From Candidatus Iainarchaeum sp. (GTDB taxonomy: Archaea > Iainarchaeota > Iainarchaeia > Iainarchaeales > GCA-2688035): a stretch of 13,581 bases of DNA. Positions 7,119-11,822 of this stretch are shown here, piece after piece. The stretch is taken from NCBI GenBank assembly GCA_017609945.1, contig JAFCCZ010000016.1, positions 1-13,581 of the forward strand, written 5' to 3'. How positions within the stretch are numbered: the first letter of the stretch is position 1; every line of letters starts with the position of its first letter. Below the pieces are notes generated by a model that was not told where the DNA came from, did no database searches, and worked only from the letters and a program-made list of their open reading frames with translations. The position numbers were made by a program, and so were the translations under genes.

Positions 7119-7513
7119 ACTTATACTATTGCAGCAAAACTCCTTAATATAGTTTTACTTTTATGTATAAGCGATTATTAACACTTTTCTTCAAAAAAGG
7201 AGCCCAGTTAACACCCCACTAATTATGTATAATCCAAATTTGGCCTTTAAACGCAAAAACTCGCACTTGCCGCGCTTAACAAAGTCCACTTTACCCTAAA
7301 AAGTGTTAATTTTCCTCCTTTTTGCGAAAAGCCGGTTTTCTGCCCACAACCCAATGTATGGCCTTGTAAAAAGCCTTTGCCTGGCAGGCTTTTCCCATTA
7401 ATTCTGCCCACAACCAGAGCTTTCACCGCCATACTGCCCGTTTTTTAAGGGTGATAATGAAAATAGAGGCAGCGGGTACTCAAGATCTATACTAAATTGT
7501 GTTTGATAGTACT
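7119..7513. other. Non-coding region between ftsZ and the tRNA-associated element, with short repeats
   Basis: I see no convincing gene. It contains an 11-bp inverted repeat TTAACACTTTT (7178-7188) / AAAAGTGTTAA (7299-7309), with another GTTAACAC at 7207-7214; a 14-bp direct repeat TTCTGCCCACAACC (7338-7351 and 7402-7415); and a hairpin AAAAGCCT/AGGCTTTT (7369-7376 with 7386-7393) flanked by T on either strand. AT-rich boxes near 7135-7171 probably include the ftsZ promoter. A ribosome-site-like GGGTGATA precedes a 12-codon frame beginning ATG at 7457, likely meaningless or a gene remnant. CTATACTAA (about 7488-7495) lies some 20-26 bp before the left tRNA half and could be the old tRNA promoter. 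Confidence 0.6.
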
Positions 7514-7533
7514 GCCCTTAGAGCTCAGTTAGG
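7514..7533 (+). pseudogene. Decayed 5' half of a tRNA gene (left copy)
   Basis: GCCCTTAGAGCTCAGTTAGG reads as acceptor strand, D-stem GCTC and the first half of a D-loop (AGTTAGG), then stops being tRNA-like. Its first 15 bases match the first 15 of the functional tRNA-Asn 5' half (8314-8328) at 12 positions with no gaps. It would pair poorly with the real 3' acceptor strand (the last base pair fails, two are G-U) and lacks T8. Joined directly to 8371 onward it gives a standard D-arm (GCTC-AGTTAGGTA-GAGC), so it is probably the displaced original 5' end. Confidence 0.6.
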
Positions 7534-7563
7534 ATTTTAATGATTTTGTTCTTTCTATAGCTA

Positions 7564-8349
7564 GTGTTTGTAGAATTGGAAACTAAGGCCCAAATCGAAT
7601 TATTTAAGGAAGCAATCAAAAAGGCTGGGTCTGAAAGAAAACTTGGAAAAGCTATTAGAATTCCAAACAGCTCACTCTACTATTATAAAACAGGCAGCCA
7701 TAGAATTCCCTACAATAGATTTCAATCATTATTGTCTTTTTTAAACAGGCAGGAATCTGATTTTAAGTTTAAACTCGTAGATCCAAAAACTTTTAGAATT
7801 AAAGGAGGCAAAGCAACTTATCAAAAATATCTTGTGGAAAATAGATTCAACGAAATTCATAAGAAAATGCGAGCCGCTTCTTCAAAAAGAATGAAAGAAT
7901 GGCATGCAAAAATGAAAGAGGAGGAACCAGAAAAATACTATAAGCTTCAATACAATCGCTTCAAGAAAATAGCCGATTACAAATTAGAAACAAGGAAAGG
8001 CCATTTTGTTAGGAATAAACTTGAATTACAAGTTGCAGATTTTCTTTTTGAGCAAGGAATAGATTATGAGTATGAACCATATGTAAAATGCGCCACAGCG
8101 TCTTATTTCCCAGACTTCAAATGTGGCAATCTAATAATTGAATGTACCATGTGGAAAGGAATCCATAAAGCATACGTCTTATTAAAAAAGATTAAAAATC
8201 TTGAAGAAGCAGGGTATACTGTAAAAGTTATCATTCCAAACACTCTAACAAGCTTTTATAAACCTATAGAGAAAAATATTATTAGTACCTCTGAGTTAGT
8301 AAATTTAGTAAATGCCCCTGTAGCTCAGACAGAGTTTGGTTTTAATTAA
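7564..8349 (+). CDS. HTH plus PD-(D/E)XK-like nuclease, tRNA-associated (candidate homing or mobile-element nuclease)
   Basis: A 261-residue protein, clearly more AT-rich than its neighbours, which suggests transfer. Residues about 9-60 look like a helix-turn-helix (KAGSERKLGKAIRIPNSSLY). The middle (95-140) is a charged helical linker. Residues 148-225 resemble a PD-(D/E)XK nuclease core: a helix with E154 (NKLELQVADFLFEQG), then YFPDF (D184), then IIECTMW (E193). The Lys expected two residues after E193 is Thr, so activity is uncertain unless another Lys such as K198 substitutes. No integrase or transposase signature is seen. The start GTG at 7564 is the longest option; no clear ribosome site. 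The last 12 codons run through the 5' half of tRNA-Asn, and the stop lies in its D-loop insert. The gene is bracketed by two copies of the tRNA 5' half. Confidence 0.65.
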   Translation: MFVELETKAQIELFKEAIKKAGSERKLGKAIRIPNSSLYYYKTGSHRIPYNRFQSLLSFLNRQESDFKFKLVDPKTFRIKGGKATYQKYLVENRFNEIHKKMRAASSKRMKEWHAKMKEEEPEKYYKLQYNRFKKIADYKLETRKGHFVRNKLELQVADFLFEQGIDYEYEPYVKCATASYFPDFKCGNLIIECTMWKGIHKAYVLLKKIKNLEEAGYTVKVIIPNTLTSFYKPIEKNIISTSELVNLVNAPVAQTEFGFN

Positions 8350-8366
8350 TGCCAGCTCTGGGGATA
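8330..8366 (+). other. D-loop insert in tRNA-Asn (possible second intron or insertion scar)
   Basis: These bases separate GCTCAGA from TAGGTAGAGC, which would otherwise make a normal 9-nt D-loop. The insert folds into one hairpin: CAGAGTT-GG pairs with CCAGCTCTG around one bulged T, loop TTTTAATTAATG. I could not fit a canonical BHB that gives a normal D-loop after splicing. The part GGTTTTAATTAAT resembles the sequence just after the left tRNA half (7532-7544). Confidence 0.6.
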
Positions 8367-8388
8367 TAGGTAGAGCGCTCGGCTGTTA

Positions 8389-8436
8389 AATCCGATTTTC
8401 AGCGGAATGCCTTCCTTAAGGAGGCCTTTTGCAGAA
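8389..8436 (+). other. tRNA-Asn intron at position 37/38 (48 nt)
   Basis: The boundaries fit the archaeal BHB rule. Exon bases 32-35 (CTGT) pair with GCAG (8431-8434), leaving 3-nt bulges TA|A and AA|A where the splicing endonuclease cuts. Inside is a 6-bp hairpin (GCCTTC/GGAGGC with one G-U, 8409-8425). The inner helix next to the bulge is weak. Confidence 0.75.
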
Positions 8437-8497
8437 ACCGAAAGGTCGAAGGTTCGAGTCCTTCCGGGGGCGCTTGCGCAGCCTAATAAAAACTGTT

Positions 8498-9280
8498 TCA
8501 TTTGCTTAATTTGAACGCGCTTCTGACGCCAAAGCGAATTGAGTCCATGCCTGCAAACATTTCTTTTCTTTTGAATTTGAACGCGTACAGCAGCCCCAAA
8601 ACACTTCCCAAAAAGTGCATGAAATTGGAAATTGGTATCTGTTTCACGCGGGCCTCATCCTGCAGTGTCCTCTGCTTCACGTGCTTGGTTTCAACCAGCT
8701 GCTGCCTTATTGCCGTGGCCCTGTTCAAATCCCCTGCCTGTGTTGCCCGATTCAAATCCATTTCCAGCTGTTCCTGTTTTTGGGTAAGGGAAGAAATAAA
8801 TTCAGTGTAGTTCCACTCTGAAACCGGTGAAAGCACACCAGTAATTAAAATCCCGGTAAGCACCAGCGCGACAACCGCTTGCTTGGGCCTTGTCATCAAC
8901 GCAACCGCAATCATTGCAGAGGATGCCGCACTTGCCCCCACAAAAACAACGTTTGGAAAAACCAGCACTCCAACGAGCGCGGACAGGATTGCGGAAAAGA
9001 AGAACAGCCCAATCAAATGCCTTCTTTCAAAAACACTTGTTAGAACAGCCCCAAAGAGCAGCAGCGCCGCAAGGTTGAAGAAAAGGTGCTGATGCCCGGT
9101 GTGCACAAGATAGTATGTGAACACATTGAACAGGTTTGACTGCCTTGCACCAAGTGAAACAATTGCCTCCTGCGGAGTAAAGAAACTTGGCCCTGCCAAG
9201 AGAATATAGCATAGCAGTATTATTGCCGGAATAGCCGCAGCCGTTAACACTTGTAATTTGCTCAGCTTTACTGAAACCAC
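8498..9280 (-). CDS. Rhomboid-family intramembrane serine protease with coiled-coil insert
   Basis: A 260-residue membrane protein with rhomboid hallmarks: HTGHQHLFFN (residues 60-69) in the second helix region, catalytic Ser117 in GASAASSAM, and the catalytic His222 in MHFLGSVLG. Rhomboids cut transmembrane segments of other membrane proteins. Unusually, a charged stretch at about 155-215 separates the helix pair before the His helix; it looks like a coiled coil and repeats DLNRAT twice. The start is GTG at 9280, which gives a Lys-bearing N-terminus before the first helix. However, a TATA-like box ends only a few bases upstream, so a start at the GTG at 9248-9250 is possible. It is followed on the same strand only by the tRNA-Asn region, which is on the other strand. 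Confidence 0.87.
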   Translation of the reverse strand: MVSVKLSKLQVLTAAAIPAIILLCYILLAGPSFFTPQEAIVSLGARQSNLFNVFTYYLVHTGHQHLFFNLAALLLFGAVLTSVFERRHLIGLFFFSAILSALVGVLVFPNVVFVGASAASSAMIAVALMTRPKQAVVALVLTGILITGVLSPVSEWNYTEFISSLTQKQEQLEMDLNRATQAGDLNRATAIRQQLVETKHVKQRTLQDEARVKQIPISNFMHFLGSVLGLLYAFKFKRKEMFAGMDSIRFGVRSAFKLSK

Positions 9281-9283
9281 CCA

Positions 9284-9293
9284 ATTATATTTC
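9284..9293 (-). promoter_or_regulatory. TATA-like box near the rhomboid gene start
   Basis: The minus strand reads AAATATAATT just upstream of the assigned GTG. A start of transcription 25 bp on would fall inside the assigned coding region near 9262, which argues for the internal GTG (9248-9250) or for another promoter further up. Confidence 0.35.
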
Positions 9294-9380
9294 TCCGAAG
9301 TGGTTCTTAATACTTCTAGTTATCTAATTTGTTTGAAATCGCAGTGATTACAATTGGTTTTTTAGCTGAGAAAAACAGCC

Positions 9381-10448
9381 TTATTTCCCGTTGCCTTGAA
9401 TTGAGTCAATTTCGGCCTCTATTGAAATTAGCCTTTCCTGGTAGTCCCTCACAATCTTATTGTAGCCGCCCTCGTCAAGCTCTCTCTTGTGGTACTTCAT
9501 CTTGGTGATGCTCAACATGTGCTCAACCCTCCTCTTCTCATTGAAAAGGGACTTTAGCCTTGCCTTGGAATCAACCGACTTCAGATTTACCTTTTCAAGG
9601 CCTGTCCCAGTTACCTGAACGCGGGCAAGGGGTGAACCTCCTTCCAAAATCCGCCTGCCCAAAACGATCACTCCAACAATCAGGCCAAAGATAAGGGCAA
9701 TAATCACAATGTCGCCGAACTCAAAAATGTTAACCTGGCCAGGCCCAATAGGACCAGGGTCCGGGGGCTCTGTCGGCGGTTCAACAGGCGGCTCCACAGG
9801 CGGATTCTCACCAAAAGTCACTGTCAACAGCGGGCGGTTTAAAGAATTTGGGTGCTCGCTGGAGTAAAAATCCACTCCATCATTGCCGGAGGACTCAAGA
9901 ACAATGCCGTAGTTTGGAGTCCCGTCCGACCAGGTCTGCACAAAAGAAGTAATGTCGTAATCCTTCAACCCTGTTGAAGAACACTGAAAGTTTTCGCTCA
10001 CCGACTTGTCAGCGGACCGTGCACCGGCCGCACCGGGATCTGACCACGCAACTCCTTCCTTTCGCTCTTCCCAGGTGGCCTCACTCTCCACCCAATCCTC
10101 CAGCACACGATAGGCAGTAAAATTCTTCCCCTTGTTAAAGCAGTCAAGAGTCAAAACAGCTAAATTGATCTTTGTACCCAGAGGGATTTGCTTTTCACCA
10201 GGGCCGAAAATATTTGGAAACTTTATCAGAACGTTCGCAAGAGGCTCCTTTTTGTCAACGTTGAAGGACGTTCTGTTGCCATAGTTAACAGTAGGGGTAT
10301 CTTTGTTGAGTTCCACATCATCGGTTACGTTGACAAAAGTTTGGTCTTCCCTGACCTCAAAGGTTTTCGCCGGCCCAGAGTAAGCAGAATTAACTGACCC
10401 AGCCAGAATTAAGCCTATGGCTAACCAGATGAAAAAAAGTTTCCTCAT
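9381..10448 (-). CDS. Membrane-anchored DNRLRE-domain surface protein
   Basis: A 355-residue protein. It starts with a signal peptide (MRKLFFIWLAIGLILAGSVN), followed by an outer domain at about residues 29-213 with DNRLRE-type features: a paired-Asp start, TVNYGNRTSFNV, LIKF, an A-x-L-x-L strand, YRVLEDWVESEATWEE, DITSFVQTW, GIVLES, FYSSEH and RPLLTVTF. DNRLRE domains occur in secreted wall- or surface-associated proteins. Next are a proline-rich linker (216-237), one membrane helix (246-264) and a charged helical tail of about 90 residues on the cytoplasmic side. The start at 10446-10448 is chosen over an in-frame ATG six codons upstream because a TATA box sits about 29 bp before it, fitting a leaderless mRNA. 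The substrate or partner is unknown. Confidence 0.82.
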   Translation of the reverse strand: MRKLFFIWLAIGLILAGSVNSAYSGPAKTFEVREDQTFVNVTDDVELNKDTPTVNYGNRTSFNVDKKEPLANVLIKFPNIFGPGEKQIPLGTKINLAVLTLDCFNKGKNFTAYRVLEDWVESEATWEERKEGVAWSDPGAAGARSADKSVSENFQCSSTGLKDYDITSFVQTWSDGTPNYGIVLESSGNDGVDFYSSEHPNSLNRPLLTVTFGENPPVEPPVEPPTEPPDPGPIGPGQVNIFEFGDIVIIALIFGLIVGVIVLGRRILEGGSPLARVQVTGTGLEKVNLKSVDSKARLKSLFNEKRRVEHMLSITKMKYHKRELDEGGYNKIVRDYQERLISIEAEIDSIQGNGK

Positions 10449-10472
10449 CTCCAGATTATAGTCCAAACCCCT

Positions 10473-10481
10473 ATTTTATAG
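10473..10481 (-). promoter_or_regulatory. TATA box of the DNRLRE gene
   Basis: The minus strand reads CTATAAAAT, centred about 29 bp before the ATG at 10448. Transcription would start at or just before that ATG, giving a leaderless mRNA. Confidence 0.6.
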
Positions 10482-10547
10482 TTTATGTTTGGGAAATTGG
10501 TTGAATTTTAACACACAGCAATGCCGGCCAAGGATATATTGAAATAG

Positions 10548-10555
10548 TATTTAAA
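10548..10555 (+). promoter_or_regulatory. TATA box of tRNA-Ser
   Basis: TATTTAAA, preceded by the purine-rich GAAATAG, lies about 33 bp before the first tRNA base, the expected place for an archaeal tRNA promoter with a short leader. Confidence 0.55.
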
Positions 10556-10583
10556 GGGTTGCCAACTAAATTGTTTTACCCTT

Positions 10584-10790
10584 GCAGGGGTGGCGGAGTG
10601 GTTAACGCGCGAGCCTGCTAGAACCGAACGAAGCACGAATCCTGCGGATTCGCTTCCTTGTGGAGTAAAACTCCACGAGGCCAGCGGAACCTTGGTTCCG
10701 CTTGGTCGCTCCGTTCACGGAATTGTTAAATTTCGGTTGTAGAAAGCTCGTGGCCTTCGGGCCGCGCGAGTTCGAATCTCGTCCCCTGCG
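10584..10790 (+). tRNA. tRNA-Ser (GCU) with a 124-nt intron
   Basis: Acceptor strands GCAGGGG (10584-10590) and CCCCTGC (10783-10789) pair perfectly, with discriminator G10790 and no encoded CCA. The anticodon stem CGAGC (10610-10614) pairs with GCTCG (10746-10750). The loop CTGCTA plus A38 gives anticodon GCT, reading AGC and AGU. The long variable arm (TGGCC-TTCG-GGCC and flanks, 10751-10765) marks a class II tRNA, as expected for serine. The T-arm is GCGAG-TTCGAAT-CTCGT. The intron occupies 10621-10744. The tRNA stands between two divergent transcription units and just upstream of the ABC operon. Confidence 0.94.
10621..10744 (+). other. tRNA-Ser intron with BHB and four internal hairpins
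   Basis: Exon bases 32-35 (CTGC) pair with GTAG (10739-10742), leaving bulges TA|G and AA|A, and an inner helix AACCGAA/TTCGGTT (10622-10628 with 10732-10738) completes a canonical BHB. Inside are four hairpins in a row: CGAATCC-TGC-GGATTCG, an 11-bp stem CCTTGTGGAGT/ACTCCACGAGG with loop AAA, a 9-bp stem AGCGGAACC/GGTTCCGCT, and a short TCCG-TTCA-CGGA. Confidence 0.9.
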
Positions 10791-10833
10791 CTTTCAAAAT
10801 TGTGAAAAAAACGCTTAAACCACGCATTAACAA

Positions 10834-10845
10834 TCTATATAAATA
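10834..10845 (+). promoter_or_regulatory. TATA box of the ABC transporter operon
   Basis: TCTATATAAATA is centred about 27 bp before the ATG at 10866, so the mRNA should be leaderless or nearly so. It is the strongest TATA box in the window. Confidence 0.7.
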
Positions 10846-10865
10846 AGGTCGGGGATATTTTTCAC

Positions 10866-11816
10866 ATGGCCGAATCTATTTTGACTGCCTCAAACATCCG
10901 GAAGAGCTTTGGAAAAACTGTTGCAGTGAACGATGTTTCGATAGCGATTGAGAAGGGAGAAATCCTTGGGCTGCTGGGACCAAACGGGGCTGGCAAGACA
11001 ACGCTTGCAAAGATTTTTGTTGGGTTGCTGAAAGCAGATAAGGGAAATGTCTCGTATTTTGGTGAAAAGCTTGACGCGCGCTCCAGCAGGGTAAGAGAGC
11101 GCATTGGAATGGTCCCGCAGGAGCCAAGCTTTTACCACAGCTTTACAGTAAAACAAAACATAGAGTTTTTTGCGTCGCTCTACGGGCTTGGGAACAAGGT
11201 AGCAAAAACTGAGACCCTTTGGCTGATAAAGTGGCTTAAGCTAACGCGCTTTGCAAACCGAAAGGCAAAGTTTCTAAGCGGAGGCTACAAAAGGCTGCTT
11301 AACATCGCGTGCTCGCTTGTGAACAATCCGGACATCATTTTTCTTGACGAGCCAACTGTTGGCCTTGACCCCAAAATGCGGCAAATCCTGTGGGACAAAA
11401 TAAACGAATTGCGCGACTCGGGCAAAACAATTTTGCTCACAACACACTACATGGACGAGGCAGAGGAACTGTGCGACAGGGTTGCATTGATGAGCTTTGG
11501 CAAGATTACGGTAATTGACAAGCCAGAGCACCTGATTGCAAAGTACGGCGGAAAGGCCGTGCTGATTTTTAAGCTGAACAAGAACGTGGAGCTTGATTTA
11601 ATTGTAAAGATTAGGGAGGCAATGCCTGGAAAAGTTGTGAGGAACGTGCAATCAACCCTTATCCTGCCGGCCGAGCAGTCAAATGTTACACGGGCAATTG
11701 TAAGGCTTTCAAAGATAATTAATGAGGCAGGCTACGAAATCAAGGGAAGTATTGTAAAGGAACCGGAACTGGAGGACGTTTTTCTCAATCTAACCGGGAA
11801 AACGATTAAGGAGTAG
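10866..11816 (+). CDS. ABC transporter ATP-binding protein (ABC-2 exporter, DrrA/CcmA-like)
   Basis: A 316-residue ATPase that powers the permease encoded just downstream. It shows Walker A GPNGAGKTT (38-46), the Q-loop VPQEP (83-87), the signature LSGGYKRLL (137-145; Tyr where Gln or Met is common), Walker B IIFLDE (157-162) and the switch His194 (LTTHYMDEAEELCDR). About 90 residues after the core, as in the DrrA-type family, form a C-terminal accessory region. The ATG start at 10866 is supported by the TATA spacing. An AAGGAG sequence overlapping the stop region (11808-11813) serves the next gene, so the two are an operon. The exported substrate cannot be told. Confidence 0.94.
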   Translation: MAESILTASNIRKSFGKTVAVNDVSIAIEKGEILGLLGPNGAGKTTLAKIFVGLLKADKGNVSYFGEKLDARSSRVRERIGMVPQEPSFYHSFTVKQNIEFFASLYGLGNKVAKTETLWLIKWLKLTRFANRKAKFLSGGYKRLLNIACSLVNNPDIIFLDEPTVGLDPKMRQILWDKINELRDSGKTILLTTHYMDEAEELCDRVALMSFGKITVIDKPEHLIAKYGGKAVLIFKLNKNVELDLIVKIREAMPGKVVRNVQSTLILPAEQSNVTRAIVRLSKIINEAGYEIKGSIVKEPELEDVFLNLTGKTIKE

Positions 11817-11822
11817 ATTTGA

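Larger units (their letters stand above)
8314..8472 (+). tRNA. tRNA-Asn (GUU) with a 37/38 intron and an insert in the D-loop
   Basis: The acceptor strands GCCCCTG (8314-8320) and CGGGGGC (8465-8471) pair at all seven positions (one G-U). D-stem GCTC (8323-8326) pairs with GAGC (8373-8376). The anticodon stem CTCGG (8378-8382) pairs with CCGAA (8438-8442) except for a C27-A43 mismatch; loop CTGTTA plus A38 gives anticodon GTT. The variable loop is AGGTC, and the T-arm is GAAGG-TTCGAGT-CCTTC (8448-8464). G8472 is the discriminator, with no encoded CCA. Two interruptions exist: a BHB intron at 37/38 and about 37 extra bases in the D-loop (8330-8366). A TATA-like AAAAATATTATTA (8273-8285) inside the nuclease gene could be its promoter. 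Whether the gene is functional depends on how the D-loop insert is handled. Confidence 0.8.

Noticed and set aside
7457..7495. A 12-codon frame (MKIEAAGTQDLY) after a GGGTGATA site
   Set aside because: It is too short to support as a gene; it may be a remnant, and is only noted in the intergenic entry.
7514..7533. The left tRNA half as the working 5' end of the tRNA-Asn
   Set aside because: Its acceptor strand mispairs with the 3' strand and it lacks T8, while the copy at 8314 pairs at all seven positions.
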